DNA of 64,000 bases from positions 256,475,251-256,539,250 of the forward strand of contig NC_057804.1 in the NCBI RefSeq assembly GCF_018294505.1, given 5' to 3'. The DNA comes from Triticum aestivum (Eukaryota > Streptophyta > Magnoliopsida > Poales > Poaceae). A program made the position numbers and the translations under genes. Below are positions 10,845 to 24,151 of the stretch, one piece after another (position 1 is the stretch's first letter; each line of letters opens with the position of its first letter). The notes beneath the pieces are model-generated. The model saw only the letters and a program-made list of their open reading frames with translations, was not told where the DNA came from and made no database searches.

Positions 10845-12046
10845 CTATTCCTTTTCGGAGTCTGAAACATTCTGGAAAGTGTCCCTTATGTATTCCTCCG
10901 GGGTTACGGTTTCAATCACATTGGTTTCAACAATTATGGGATTACCTGAGATATAATGTTTGATTCTTTGACCGTTCACCACCTTCGGATTTGTGCCTTC
11001 GAAGTTGTTGATTTTTATGGCACCAGAATGATAGACCTCCTCAATAATGTAAGGACCTTCCCATTTAGAGAGGCGTTTTCCTGCAAAAAAATCTTAAACG
11101 AGAGTTGAAAAGCAACACATAATCACCTACATTAAACTCACGCTTTTGTATCCTTTTGTCATGCCATCTTTTAACTTTTTCTTTAAACAGTTTGGCATTC
11201 TCATAGGCTTGAGTTCTCCATTAATCAAGTGAGCTAATGTCAAATAACCTCTTCTCACAGACAAGTTTGAAATCATAATTGAGCTCTTTAATGGCCCAAT
11301 ATGCCTTATGTTCTAGTTTGAGAGGTAAGTGACATGCTTTTCCATAAACTATTTTATATGGAGACATACCCATAGGATTTTTATATGCAGTTCTGTAAGC
11401 CCATAATGCATCATCAAGTTTCTTGGACCAATTCTTTCTAGATCTATTAACAGTCTTTTGCAAAATCAATTTAAGCTCTCTGTTAATCAGTTCTACTTGG
11501 CACTAGACTGTGGGTGATATGGAGATGCAATTCTATGATTAACATCATACTTAGCAAGCATTTTACGAAAAGCACCATGAATAAAATGTGAACCAGCATC
11601 AGTCATTAGGTATCTAGGGACTCCAAACCTCGGAAAAATAACTTCTTTAAGCATCTTAATGGAGGTGTTATGATCAACACTACTAGTTGGAATAGCTTCT
11701 ACCCATTTAGTAACGTAATCAACAACAACTAAAACATGTGTATACCCATTAGAGGAAGGATACCGTCCCATATAGTTAAAGCCCCAAACATCAAATGGTT
11801 AAATAGCAAGTTAATAATTCATAGACATTTCTTGATGTCTACTAATATTACCAATTCTTTGACATTCATCGCAAGACAAGAGAAACTTACGGGCATCCTT
11901 GAAGAGAGTAGGCCAATAAAAACCGGATTGCAATACCTTATGCACATTTCTATCTCCAACGTGGTGTCCTCCATAAGCCTCGAAGTGACCCTTACGTAGG
12001 TTCTGTTCCTATTCATGCTCAGGTACACAACGTCTAATAACACCAT
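10845..12046 (-). pseudogene. Integrase of element D, broken
   Basis: Minus-strand reading gives the zinc-binding head (GGHHVG, CDECQRIGNISRHQEMS), then the core with the first Asp in VVVDYVTKWVEAIP and the second in LMTDAGSHF. One base is missing just after SPYHPQSS, so a stop interrupts before the catalytic Glu region, and reading resumes in another frame ([31 protein letters not shown]). The tail (GKRLSKWEGPYIIEEVYHSG) ends in TAG at 10845-10847. An extra stop lies near 11820. The enzyme would join element DNA to the chromosome; this copy cannot. Confidence 0.85.
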
Positions 12047-12199
12047 CTACTCCTTGTTTATAAAGGTGTGGGTCATCCCAGAAGTAATGTCTTAAATCAT
12101 AGAAAAACTTTTTCTTTTGCTGGTACATGAAACTAGGTGGTATAAATTTAGCAACAATGTAATTAGCATAATCATCATACAATGGAGCAGTACGAGAAG

Positions 12200-13916
12200 C
12201 ATTTATGATGGCTCATTGTTCGTCAGGAAAGCTATCATCAGTAGGTAGTGGGTCATCAAGAACATTCTCTAACCTAGACAAGTTGTCTGCAGCGGGGTTC
12301 TCAGCTCCCTTTCTATCAATAATATGCAAATCAAATTCTTGTAGTAGGAGAACCCATCTAATAAGTCTAGGTTTAGCATCTTTCTTTTCCATAAGATATT
12401 TAATAGCAGCATGATCAGTGTGAACAGTTACTTTAGAGTCAACGATATAAGGTATAAACTTATCACAAGCAAGTACAACTACTAAAAATTCTTTTTCAGT
12501 AGTAGCATAATTTCTCTAGGCACTGTCTAGAGTTTTACTAGCATATTGAATAACATTTAGTTTCTTATCAACTCTTTGTCCTAGAACAGCACCTACAACA
12601 TAATCACTAGCATCGCACATAATTTCAAAAGGTAAATTCCAATCAGGTGGCTGAACAATAGGTGCAGAAATCAAAGCTTTCTTAAGTATTTCAAATGCTT
12701 CTACACAAGCATCATCGAAGACAAAAGGAATATATATCTTTTTGTAAGAGATGAGTCAGAGGCCTAGAAATTTTAGAGAAGTCCTTAATAAACCTCCTAT
12801 AAAAACCGGCATGACCAAGGAAACTTCTTGTACCTTTAATGTCTTTAGGGCACGGCATCTTTTCAATAGCATCAACTTTAGCTTTATCAACTTCAATACC
12901 TCTTTCAGAAATTTTATGCCCCAAGACAATGCCTTCATTCACCATAAAGTGGCATTTTTCCCAATTCAAGACAAGATTAGTTTCTTCACATCTCTGCAAA
13001 ACTCAATCAAGGTTGCTCAAGCAATCATCAAAAGAAGATCCATAAACGGAGAAATCATCCATGAAGACTTCAACAATCTTTTCACAACAGTCAGAGAATA
13101 TAGCCATCATGCATCTTTGAAAGGTAGCAGGTGCATTACATAAACCAAAAGGCATATGTCTATAAGCAAAAGTACCGAAAGGGCAAGTAAAAGTGGTCTT
13201 TTCTTGATCCTCTTTTGATACAGGTATTTGAGAGAAACCAGAGGAACCATCAGAAAGCAAAAATGTGTATGTTTGGATAATCTTTCTAGCATTTGATCAT
13301 TAAAAGGCAAAGGGTAATTATCATTTTTAGTAGCTTTATTTAATTTGCGGAAATCAATTACCATCCTATAACCTGTAACAATTCTTTGCAAGATCAATTC
13401 ATCTTTATCGTTAGGAACGACAGTAATACCTCCCTTCTTAGGGACACAATGGACATGACTTACCCACTGACTATCAGCAACGGGATAAATTATACCTGCC
13501 TGCAGGAGCTTTAGTATTTCTTTTCTTACAACTTCTTTCATCTTAGGATTTAACCATCGTTGGTGATCAACCACTGGTTTGGCATCTTTCTCCAATTTTA
13601 TTTTGTGTTGGCATAGAGTGGGAATGCCCTTAAGATCATCAAGAGTATATCCAATAGCAGCACCGTGCTTCTTCAGAGTTTTCAATAATTTCTCCACCTC
13701 CTTCTCTGAAAGGTTAGCACTAATAATAACAGGATATATCTTCTTTTCATCAAGATAAGCATATTTAAGAGTATCAGGTAGTGGTTTAAGCTCAAACACA
13801 GGATCACCCTTGGGTGGTGGAGGATCCCCTAGAATTTCAACAAGCAAGTTGCATTTTGAAATAGGTCCCTGTTTAAAGAATACTTCATCTATCTCCCTTC
13901 TTTCATTCATAAACAT
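12200..13916 (-). pseudogene. Reverse transcriptase and RNase H of element D, broken
   Basis: The RT reads from 13916 downward: PTLCQHKIKLEKDAKPV, then YRMVIDFRKLNKATKNDNYP, then a frameshift near 13262, then FGTFAYRHMPFGLCNAPATF and the catalytic motif as FMDDFSVYG near 13060. A stop near 13003 precedes the thumb (GFYRRFIKDFSKI). RNase H follows at about 12720-12200 in degraded form. These enzymes copy element RNA to DNA. FMDD in place of YMDD is common in Athila elements. Confidence 0.85.
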
Positions 13917-14601
13917 ATCATTTTCATGGTCAAATATTGTTCTAAAGGATCATTAGGAGGCACGGCAATAAAAGCAAGACCAATAATTTCATCCTTACTA
14001 GGCAATTCTTTATCATGGGATTGTCTACAAAATTTAGCAAAATTAAAGTCATGAGACATATCCCCTAAACCAATCGTAACAATATACTTTTTGAAGTCTA
14101 TCTTAGCATTAACAGTATTCAAGAAGGGTCTACCAAATATAATGGGACAAAAGTCATCTTCTTGGGAGCCAAGAACAAGAAAATCAGTAGGATATTTAAC
14201 TTTCCCACACAAGACTTCAACATCTCTAACAATCCCAACTGGTGAAATAGTATCTCTATTGGAAAGCTTAATGTAACACCGATTTCTTCTATCTCAGCAG
14301 GTGCAATATCATGCATAATTTCTTTGTATAAGGAACGAGGTATTGCACTTGCACTAGAACTCGTATCACATAAGCCATGATAACAATGATCTCCTATTTT
14401 AACATAAATAACATGCATGCCTACAACAGGTCTATGTTTAATTTTAGTATCGGGTCTAGCAATTCTAGCAGCTTCATCACAGAAGTAAACAACATGTGCA
14501 TCGATATTATGAGCCAAGAGATCTTTAACCATAGCAATACTAGGTTCAACTTTAATTTGTTCAGGTGGTGTAGGTGTTCTAGTATCACTCTTACGAACCA
14601 C
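13907..14601 (-). pseudogene. Protease region of element D, frameshifted
   Basis: The frame at 14601-14119 contains HCYHGLCDTSSSASAIPRSL, which matches the place of the retropepsin active site but reads DTS where DTG or DLG is usual. A frameshift near 14200 moves the rest (CPIIFGRPFLNTVNAKIDF) to another frame ending at 13907. It would process the polyprotein. It is clearly part of the gag-pol of element D by position and order. Confidence 0.7.
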
Positions 14602-14796
14602 AGTTGAAGCTTTAGCATGATCCTTTATCCTAACAGGGAAAGGTGGTTTCTCAATATAGGTAGGAGGAAAAATAGGATTACTATAAGTGATAGTCTTTTC
14701 TTTAACTTTAATAGGTGCAACTACTTTTATTTCAATGGGAGGATTATATTTAAACCACTTCTACTTAGGGAGGTCAACATGAGTAGCAAATGATTC

Positions 14797-15564
14797 TTAG
14801 AAAGAAGCTACTATCTCAGAGTCAAGTCCATATTTAGTGCTAAATTCACGAAAAGCATCAGTATCCATAAAAGATTTAACACAATCAAACTTAGGTGTTA
14901 TACCTGACTCCTTACCTTCGTCGAGATCCCAATCTTCCGAGTTGCGTTTAATTCTTTCCAATAAATCCCATTTGAAGCCAATAGTCTTCATCATGAAAGA
15001 GGCAGTACAAGAAGCATCGAGCATGGAGCGATTGTTGAGAGAAAGCCGAACATAATTTTTTTGGATAATAATTTCTCTTGAGAGCTCATGATTGGGGCAT
15101 GAATATAAGATTTACTTAAGCCTCCCCCAAGCTTGAGCGATGCTTTCTCCTTCGCAAGGCCAAAAATTATATATATAATTACAATCATGATGAACAAGAT
15201 GCATAGGATAAAACTTCTAATGAAATTCCAATTTCAATCGATTGTATTTCCATGATCCCATATCATCACATAGCCTAAACCATGTCAATTCCTTCCCCTT
15301 CAAAGATAAATGTAATACCTTCTTCTTGATAACATCCTCGGGCATACCTGCAAGCTTAAATAATCCACAAACTTTATCCACATAGATTAGGTGCAAATCG
15401 GGATGCAATGTTCCATCTCCTGTAAAAGGATTAGCTAGCAGTTTCTCTATCATACCCGAAATAATTTTAAAGTAAACATTTTCAGTAGGTTGAGGAGCAA
15501 CTCTTTTCTCTACTGGTCGGGGTGAAGATACCCCGAACAAACCCCTCAAAGGGTTACTATCCAT
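14797..15564 (-). pseudogene. Gag of element D, broken
   Basis: It starts with MDSNPLRGLFGVSSP at 15564 and gives the Athila-type gag core (LHPDLHLIYVDKVCGLFKLAG, LSLKGKELTWFRLCDDMGSW). A stop at 15217 and later frame changes break it (CEGESIAQAWGRLKSYIHAP, then FDCVKSFMDTDAFREFSTKYG to 14797). Gag forms the particle that packages element RNA. From 14796 to 14602 only a degraded linker can be followed. Confidence 0.75.
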
Positions 15565-15642
15565 AGTAACAAGTGACAGTAAATTTCAGCACACTATATA
15601 AATGTTTCCTTACCAAGTTCCACTTACCAAAGGCGCTTCACT

Positions 15643-15659
15643 CCTCGGCAACGGCGCCA
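15643..15659 (-). other. Primer-binding site of element D (tRNA-Asp type)
   Basis: The minus strand reads TGGCGCCGTTGCCGAGG, the complement of the tRNA-Asp 3' end with one change. It lies 25 bases inside the LTR boundary, in the place expected for Athila elements. Confidence 0.8.
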
Positions 15660-15684
15660 GAAAAGAGTCTTGATGAACCACAAG

Positions 15685-16064
15685 TGTAGGGGATCTATCG
15701 TAGTCCTTTCGATAAGTAAGAGTGTCGAAACCAACGAGGAGCAGAAGGAAATGACAAGCGCTTTTTAGTAAGGCATTCTATGCAAGCACTGAAATTATCG
15801 GTAACAGATAGTTTTGTGATAAGGTAATTATTAACGGGTAACAGGTAACAAAAGTAAATAAGGTGCAGCAAGGTGGCCCAATCCTTTTTTTAGAAAAAGA
15901 TAAGACTAGAAAAATCTTATATGAAGGAAAAAGCTCCCGAGGACACATGGGAATTATCGTCAAGCTAGTTTTCATCACGTTCGTATGATTCACGTTCGTT
16001 ACTTTGATAATCTGATATGTCGGTGGACCGGTGCTTGGGTACTGCCCTTCCTTGGACAAGCATC
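15685..16064 (-). repeat. 5' LTR of element D, inner part (split by the LARD)
   Basis: The plus strand starts TGTAGGGGATC, so the element-sense LTR ends CCCTACA. It runs to GCATC at 16060-16064, which is the target duplicated by the LARD. The rest continues at 28930. Confidence 0.85.
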
Positions 16065-19000
16065 TGTGGGGACCCCGACTCATAAGTCGAGATCACCGAA
16101 TGCACGTGTACAGTGATCCCAGAGATCAATGCTCACTGAACACACAGAAGCTGAATAACAAGAGTCTTACATCCATACATACGGTTTTACACAAATAGGA
16201 CCATTATGGTCAAGTCTTGAGTGTATCATCGCAGCGGAAATCTTCAATAACAACTTGGACCCGTGCCATCTGCCTTAACCCTACAGGCATTATGACTGGG
16301 AAGCGTCCTAGCTCACATGTTCATCACCAAGGTACTCTTCATTATATCCTGTTCTTTCATGCCTGGCCAATAAAATAACCAGTGGCAAGCCAATGAGTAC
16401 ATTGAATGCACTCGCAAGCAACCCATGTTTTGGTTCAAGATACAACAATGCATGATATAGGTAAATTTTTGCAGAAAGCTAGTTTTGAGTGCAATGACAT
16501 GTTCAACAACTTGTAAGACATGCATCAGGAGAATTCAATTAACCATGAGGACAGGTTACAGATATCAACATAAATAAGTGGGCATCAACCCAACTCAATC
16601 ATGTCAAGTCCTTTGACTTGACCCAAGTAGTTCTCCCACTTATCCAAACACACACACTGGTTTGTAAACATGTGGACGTAGCCCAAGAGCGGTTACCCAA
16701 CTGTCCTTGACCGTGGACACGGCTATTCGAATAGTTTTACACTCTGCAGAGGTTGCACACTTTACCCACAAGATCCGGGGAACTTCCGTGTCATCCATGA
16801 CCCGCGATACCTCAAGTACCCGGGGTAAGCACCCGATCACTATCTTTCCCTAGACGGCACTAACAAGGAGTCCACTCGTTGTTCCGTATCCTCACGATGT
16901 ACATCATACAAGACTCACTCGAGATCGTAACATCCGAGAGGGGACGCAACGGTGTATCCGGTGCCCTGTAAAAACAGTCATGGCCGCCCTACCTGGCACG
17001 ACCCCGTCCCGAGAGAGAGCACCAACTCTCCCCTGTCACTAGTAATGCAGGCTCCAAGCTAGTATCAGCCTAGGTAATCAATAATGTCCTTTCCCATACA
17101 AGGGTAGAGTGGTTGCGCATGTAAGGTTGGAATAACGGTCGCAACTTAAACCAATCCGTTTTGAAAACAACACACACTTGCCTCGGTACACCACTTCGTC
17201 ATCAAGTGGCTACCCAACTCATCATCACCCTCGCGCATAAGTGGCACCCGACGGGATTTTCCAAAAGTCTTTTGAAAATACTTTGTCTCCATCACCATGC
17301 ATATTCCCGTCCCTTTTTGCGTAGCACTACTTTAGCATCCTATCTACCCCCACCGGCATAACCCTCATAAGAAGGTAGGGTCATACACAATGCAAGTATC
17401 AACGAGGAAGTACGGTGGCAAACCATCAAAGTGGTTACCACCTCATCATGATTCTATTGCAACAACAATATGGTGCTATATGACATGCATAAAAAGGGTT
17501 TCATAGACATGGTCAAAGGGCTGCTTGCCTGTTTTAACAAAGTCTTCGAGGTCTTCAAATATCTCTGGTCCAACTCCGAGCATTTCGTCTATTTCGTCAA
17601 CTATCGTCGAAAGCAACCATAATAAGCAACACAACAAGGCAGGAAATAAAAGTGCTCTAAAAATATTAATTTGACTTTTCTAGGACACCACTGGTTATAT
17701 GAAAAATAACCAGACTGGTTTCATTGGAATTGGGTCAGTGGATATTTCTAAACATTTTGATATGCTGGAATCAAGGGGTTTATGGATTTGCAAGAAGTGT
17801 ACAGAAATATATTTTTGAAAAATGAGCAAAGGTACCCATTTAACAAACCATGATTTTAGAAGCATCTAGGAGTTGGTTTCACTTGATTTGGAGTTCAAAT
17901 TAATTTCCAATGAATTTGCAAAGTTGACAAATATGAAGAAATGGCTCATTATATTGTGTGGCATAGGAAGTATTAAGAAAAATGTTCATGAACTAAGTTA
18001 TGAACTTAGAAGCATCTAGAAATTCGAATCATGGCATTTGGATCAAAGATGATCTCTCTGTGATTTTCCAAAGTCCATCACTTAAATAGGGAAATGGGGT
18101 TTTGTGAAATATGTGTGAAAGAAAGTATTCTAGAAAAGTGCGTAAGTTACTCCTTGAGGTGGAGAATTATTTATGGGGTCACTAGGAATTTGAATCATCA
18201 AATTTGGTGGTAATATGAATATTTAGGAGATTTTACAATTTTCTGGAAAAAGAAAAAGACAAAGGAAGTGGGGGTTATACCTATACCGCACACCGAGCGC
18301 AGCATAGCGCCGCAGCGCACTGGGCCGGCCTAGCGACTCGGCCACGCGGACGACAGGGCGATGTCGAAGGCGCCCAGCCGGAGTACACCTTCGCAGCAGG
18401 GACGCGGGAGAAGCGAACGCGTATCCACTTGCCAGCGTGGCCCGGTGGCTGGGCCACTGATGAGCGGGGCCCGCCTGCAGGTTCGTCCTCAACCTCCCGC
18501 GCGGCCGCGAAGGGAGACAGAGGAGGCGTTCGACGCCGGTCGCCGGCGCTACAGGGCGTCTCCGGCGATGCTCCGCCCACCGGCGTGCTCAAGGGACCCG
18601 GAAGCGTCCAACCATGAGTGGCACGATCGCCTAGGGGCACCAGGTTGAGCAGGGTGTTGGCCGTGGTGGACGAGGCCGGCGGTGATGGGGGGCACGACAC
18701 TACGGCAGCCGGGAGGAGTAACCGGAGTGCAGGGGAGATTCGGGGGGGGGGGTCGGTAGAGATGCATTGAGACGCATAGGTGGAGGAGACGGGGCTCGGG
18801 CGTCTTGAATTTAGCCCGGTGCCAACGGCGGCTCTCCGGCCATGGGGGGCTATGGAGGGCACGAGGAGGGGAGTGGCTTGGTCTAGGGGGTTTCTGGGAG
18901 GGAGAGAGAGCGAAGGAGACCCATAGGGGGCCTAGGGAGGCTTTATATAGTCGGCCCATGGCTCACCGTGGTCCAGTGCACCGGCGAGGCTGTTGCCGTT

Positions 19001-20795
19001 GCTGCAGGTCACGGGGGCTCATGTGGGCATGTCCGGGGCGTTAGTGGAGGAGTTCTACGACCAGGGGAAGGGAGAGAAGGAGCGGGGAAGGGCGCGCGTG
19101 CGAGCAAGGGCAGCAGGAGGGAGAAGGAGGAGGGGGACAGAGGCTTGGCGTGCTGCGGACGTCGAGGAGCATCGGCTGGCATGAGGGGGAGAGCCGAGGT
19201 GGACGGAGGTGCTTGGCAGGGGGCGGCTACAGTGCGGTAGCGCACTGTAGCGTGCTTCAAAGCGTGCAAATGGCCGTCATGCCATTTTATATGCAAAGTG
19301 GGCACGTCCATTGGTGTCTAGCAGGTGTGGGAGAGAGTAAAGAAAGGAGAGGGAGCCTTGGATGCTCTGGAGGGGCTCTGGTGAGAGAGGAGGGGTGAGA
19401 GAGAAGGGTGTTGTGGCTGTCCAGAGGGGTAAATTAGGAGGTTTCACCCCTCAATCATTGAGCTAAGATGTAGCCATTGTTACTGGGGGTAGAGGTGGAC
19501 TTGGAGGAGCTGTGCTAAAAAGTTGAGGCCATGGAGAAGAGTGGAAGTGGTCAAAACAGGGGTTTTAGTAAAATGGCAGAAGGTGTTTGATATTGGTTTG
19601 GTCAAGTAGTTGATCTCCATTTGTCATGAGGCTTGACAGGGTCAAATGGTATGAAAAAATAAGAGGTTCCACCAAGATTGAGTTCATTCTGGAAAAGTTG
19701 CCAATGCAACTTTTGTAAACCCTAGAAATCAGCAGAAATGGACTCTCCAAGATTTAGTCATGCAAATATGTTCTCCTTGATGCACCACTTGGTGTAGTGT
19801 CATCATTTGAGGGTATGAACATGTCCACAAAAGTTGAGATCAAAAGGAGAAAGTTGCCAATGTAGAGTTGTTCAAATTTGGTTCTGGACAGGAAGGGTTT
19901 TGGGGCCCTTTGATCAAGTTAACTTGTTCTCCAACTTGTGCCACTTGGTCTAGATGTATAATTAGAACATTTGAGCATGTTCACAAGGTTTGAGAACATT
20001 TGGGAATGTTTGGCAATGTAAAGTTGCTCAAACTTCAAAATGGACAGAAATGGTTTTGAGGGGATTTGATGATGTTATCTTGTTCTCCAAGACATGAGAC
20101 TTGGCAAGATCACCAAATAGGGCATTTGTGACATGATGGAATTTTCTTGGATTTTTATGAAAATATTTCCTGTAGAAATATTTCAAATCCTTGAAATTGG
20201 CAGAAATGGTTTTGGGAGGTTTTGTCCAATATTTTGAACATGACCATGTGTTGAAACTCTTATATATGGGAAATATATGCCCACTGAGTTTCCCTGATTT
20301 TTGTCAAATATTTTTAAAACAATAAAATAATTTTTCCCTATTAAAGACCATTTCTGGCCTTAAGAAAAAGCTTTTAAATAAAATAGGAAAATAACTTTTA
20401 AAATTATATTTTTGTGGTTTCTGGGTATCCTATATCTAATAGGAGTCAAATATATTTTTGGAAAGATTTTTACTGCCCTTAATTAAGTACTTGCAGTGCA
20501 AACCTCAATTCAGGGATTTTTGAAAAACTAATTTTTGAAAATACTATTTGGCCAAATTATTTTTGCAAGAAATTATTTTTATGTCCTATACACATGGCAT
20601 GATCATTGGGAAAGGTTTTTGGATCTAGGAGAAGGAGTATAAGAGTTGGAGGATTTATTTTATTTTTAGGGCACTTGCAAACAACAGACAGAAACCAATC
20701 AAGGCAAGGTCCAAAACACTCACAAGTTTTTGTCAAACAACATTTTATCATGATTGTTAGCTTAACTGTAGTAGCTTGAAAATCAGGGTGTGACA
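16065..20795 (-). repeat. 3' LTR of the LARD (4,731 bp)
   Basis: Element sense starts TGTCACACCCTGATTTTC at 20795 and ends GGGGTCCCCACA at 16065. The AT-rich ends enclose a GC-rich block at about 18280-19440 that has a TATA motif (18943-18949). Several overlapping frames of up to 193 residues occur in the GC-rich block, but they do not match in frame with the other LTR, so I do not call genes. Confidence 0.9.
18280..19440 (-). other. GC-rich promoter-like block in the LARD 3' LTR
   Basis: Base composition jumps from AT-rich to strongly GC-rich and back. It contains a minus-strand CTATATAAAG motif at about 18941-18950 with C/T-rich sequence following, as in plant core promoters. The right LTR holds the same block at about 26380-27560. 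Confidence 0.6.
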
Positions 20796-20819
20796 GACCT
20801 ACCCCCTTACAAGAATCTT
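20796..20819 (-). other. Polypurine tract of the LARD
   Basis: Element sense reads AAGATTCTTGTAAGGGGGTAG and then GTC directly before the LTR start TGTCACACC. Plus-strand DNA synthesis would start here. A GATTCT...AAGGGGG ending is usual in Tekay/Del-type Gypsy elements. Confidence 0.75.
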
Positions 20820-20849
20820 GTCCCCGAGATTCTTAAACTAGGCGTGGAA

Positions 20850-21400
20850 AGGAATACGAGAACTTGGATCCGAGGTAGTCTTCACGTCCTCATACTGCTT
20901 CTACTTCCGTTTGGTGCCCCATTGAACCTTGAAGTACTCGATGGCGTGGCTTCATGTATGACGTTCTGCTTGATCCAGGTTGCTAATGGGTAGCTCGCGG
21001 TAGGTTATATTGGGCTAGGGGTCGATGGCTTGGTGGTCAATGCCCTCGTAGAGATCGGGCAAGTTAGGAAGTTGAAACACTTCCGGGGTTGTGATGCATG
21101 GAAAGCGTTGTGCACATTAGGTAACTCAGGTGGCAACTCCAGCTGGTAACTGTCTTCTCTTCATCTCGTAGTGATCTCAGAGGGGGTTGTTAAATCTTGG
21201 AGTGATCTCGAAGGGGGCCGATAAATCTTGGTGTGAGCTTCCCTTTGACACGGAAATGCTTGGTTCCTTTGAGAGAAGTGGCTTGCAGATATGCCCGGTC
21301 TTTGATGCGGAGGTTTAGTTCTTGACGATGGTGGTTGGTGTAGTTCTTCCTCCTGGACATGGCGATCTTCAGATGTTCCTTGACCAGCTCAGTGATTCTT
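20850..21400 (-). pseudogene. Degenerate integrase C-terminus in the LARD
   Basis: On the minus strand, residues DRAYLQATSLKGTKHFRVKG and KLTPRFIGP match the tail of Tekay-type Gypsy integrases. Further on are QLELPPELPNVHNAFHASQP and RKCFNF, then KVQWGTK in another frame. Several frameshifts and stops break it. It is the last part of pol before the polypurine tract, so the LARD kept the 3' end of its parent. Confidence 0.75.
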
Positions 21401-22840
21401 CTTCCGCCTTCGGGTAGACAATTATGTTACCAAAATAAAGATGAGAACCAACTTTTCCAAGTACTCCATGAAGACTTTGTTCATGAGGAAAATAAAGTAG
21501 GATGGGGGTATTGGTGGTGGTCAGGGTTGAGTATGGTCCAAGGTGTTCTTGATCTAGAGTCAAGACCCACGGTCATGGTCCGACCATGTTGTAGCTTGGT
21601 AGGGCTTAAGGGTTTCAAGGATTCTAGGGTGCGAGTGAACGTTTATCCTTGAGCACAATTCCTGAGATGCCAATTGTTCCACTTAGTCCTCCAAACAGAT
21701 CACCTTATACTGCTGAAAGCATCATTTCGTATAGGTCAACTCCAATCATCACTCATGCTATTCATATCCTCATGACTCCCAAGAGGAGGTCTAACAAAAT
21801 CATATATGTCTACGATCACCAAACTCATGTGTGTGGCTACCCCTAAAAATCCATGGGTAGAGCATACAAGCTTCCAAGCTGGAATAAAACAGGACAATCC
21901 AAGTGCTCATCCTATTCTTCCAAGGTCCATGCTAGTGCATCTCTATCCTAAGGAAACACGTCGTATGCCATTCCAAAATCTTGTTTCCTTTTCTATGAAT
22001 CAACTCCAACAACCCGTTAACTTACATTAATCACTACATAATCCATTAATTCTACAAATCCAACGCCTATGCTGGTGTTCCACATGATCTCCTGAAGTCC
22101 TTATAATCCCCAATACTTGAAAGGGCTGCCTTACTATAGTCAGTCCACCAATTCCCTTTATTGTGATCTAGTAATACTCCAAGGTCAAGCTCATAAAGAT
22201 ACCTAAATAAACTCCGACAATTAGTCCAATCTCCTAGTTTATCGTCCACCGAGAAACATGGTATCATGATCGAGATCATCAGTCTAAATCCAATTTACTC
22301 CAAACCATGTAGACATACTCAGCATCTATATTCAACTAGAATCACCTACTTAAATCCAAATCTCTTGTCCAACAAGAATTCCTACATGTTCCCCAAGTCA
22401 TTTACGTAATATCAATTGTCTCCTATCAATATCCCATGGCTAAGTTAAATCCAAATACTTCCAAGAATTTCAGCTTGCGATCATAATTGTCCTATTAAAT
22501 CCATTTTACTCAGGGGCATTGAAAGTTACGCTATTCTATTAACTGATCCCACCAAGTTCATCTGCCAACATGGAAGCCTCATGATCTACCAAAGTCTCCA
22601 TAACTCCTCAAGGTCACTGATATAAACTCATCAAGTCATTTGTCCTCTATTCATATATCCTCAATTTGGTCTACCCTATGGCATCGCCAGTTCTGGTACT
22701 ATCTTAGGATGATAATGTGCTCATTCACTACGTGCACTAGTTCCATAATGAACCCATTATTGTGCATGGTTATTAAGCACATGATTAAGGGTTCGGGTTG
22801 GAGTATCTCGTGAAGTCTCTAAGGGTCTAGGAATAGGGTT
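21401..22840. other. LARD interior, non-coding
   Basis: I see no supported gene. The stretch is AT-rich with many stops in every frame. It lies where most of gag-pol would be in an autonomous relative and shows no protein trace that I can identify. Confidence 0.6.
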
Positions 22841-22933
22841 CTAGTCTTGAGGTATAAACATACATGGTTGTACTTGGTCGAGGAGGTTGTAGCAAAAGTC
22901 TTCAGTGCTTGTTGGTCGCCGAGGTGGAATCAT
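22841..22933 (-). pseudogene. Gag start remnant in the LARD (30 codons)
   Basis: An ATG at 22931-22933 opens MIPPRRPTSTEDFCYNLLDQ and a TAG ends it after 30 codons. The PPRRP start followed by an acidic stretch resembles the first residues of Tekay/Del-type gag proteins. It lies about 1.2 kb after the primer site, where gag would start. It looks like the stub left after gag-pol was lost. Confidence 0.55.
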
Positions 22934-24139
22934 TGGTGCATATTGTCTTGCTTGTCTTCAGTTGAGGAGAGAGATGAGAGGGAAAAGTAGCATAGAGTAG
23001 GGGAACACCTAAAGGGGCTTCTATAGTGCAAGTGCAACCAAACAGGTGCAAAAAGGGCCAAACAGAAGAAGCAAGGTAAGGAAAGTGATATAGTCGCATA
23101 CTTGTCGCCTAGGGCAAAAGTGCGACCTATATCAAAACACAAACAAATAAAAACAAGCAACACACAGTCATGATTCTATTCGAACCATCATACGGACTCG
23201 ACTGCGCATAGGGGGTACACAACTCATCCTACCCTAGGGGTTCTCGGACTAAGTAGTCGTGCTTTACTTCATGCCTCATGCAGTCTTTTGGGTTTTCCAC
23301 AGGTGTTGCTACGTCTCTTGTAGTTGTTCGATGAAACAATTCCGGGTTGAGCCTGAAGATTCTTCAACAACTTCTTGCCTGTTGAAGTGATGTGGTGAAG
23401 GTGGCTCCTCATAGCAGGCATTGACTCGGTCTTCTATACTCTTATTAATCATGACGACCCCTTTTGCTTTCTAAGGCGTGGACAGTACCAGGTAGGTAAT
23501 CCCTTATGCAATGATATTAACAAGGCATAGTAGAGGTCCAACATGTCGGTTACGTTGATGAAAACATCGACACTAAGAGAGGGGGATGAAGAGAACCGTT
23601 TTCCTGCTCACTATAGTGAAGCGGGCCAAATGGCGAGGTTCTCATCCACCGGTGGTTGCCGATACAACTACGGTAAGGACATGATTGCTCTATTAGCAAT
23701 GTCTATCATGGTCTTGCATATCTTACACCGTGATCATCATAGGACAAGGTTGCATCATCCTGGGGCAAATTCAAAGGTGTCACCATCCTCTGGGTCTTCA
23801 TGTCCTGATTCTTCAAAGGCGTATCTTCTATTGGCATCGTCTTGTCGTGGTGTCATGAATCTTGGGTTCAAAAGAGGTGGGTGAGTGTTTGGCAAGGTGT
23901 ACTCCTTCTAGGCTATCCACGATGATTACAAGGAATCCCGTGGTCAAGGGCTTGAGGGTGCTAGCGACCGTTTGCAATAGTTTTGAAGGGAAGAGATCGA
24001 TGGGGAAAATACACCTCAGTTTTTGAAAAACTGAGAAGGGAAGAGAAGTATAGATAGTTTTGAAAACTTTTAATAGTTTTGGAAATAGTTTTACCCTAAC
24101 TAACGACCATGCTAACTAAGGCTTCCTACAGTCAGGATG
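22934..24139. other. 5' leader of the LARD
   Basis: Between primer site and gag stub, with no supported gene. The forward frame 23543-23884 has no recognisable domain and lies antisense to the element. Confidence 0.6.
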
Positions 24140-24151
24140 GCTCTGATACTA
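24140..24151 (-). other. Primer-binding site of the LARD (initiator tRNA-Met type)
   Basis: The minus strand reads TAGTATCAGAGC, one mismatch from the TGGTATCAGAGC used for initiator tRNA-Met. It begins four bases from the LTR end. It fixes the element as minus-strand. Confidence 0.85.

Noticed and set aside
18281..19311. Several long overlapping frames (up to 193 residues) in the GC-rich block of the LARD 3' LTR
   Set aside because: They arise from low stop frequency in GC-rich DNA. The matching frames in the other LTR are shifted by small indels, which does not fit a conserved protein.
23543..23884. A 113-residue plus-strand frame in the LARD interior
   Set aside because: Antisense to the element, no domain, and in a region rich in stops on the element strand.
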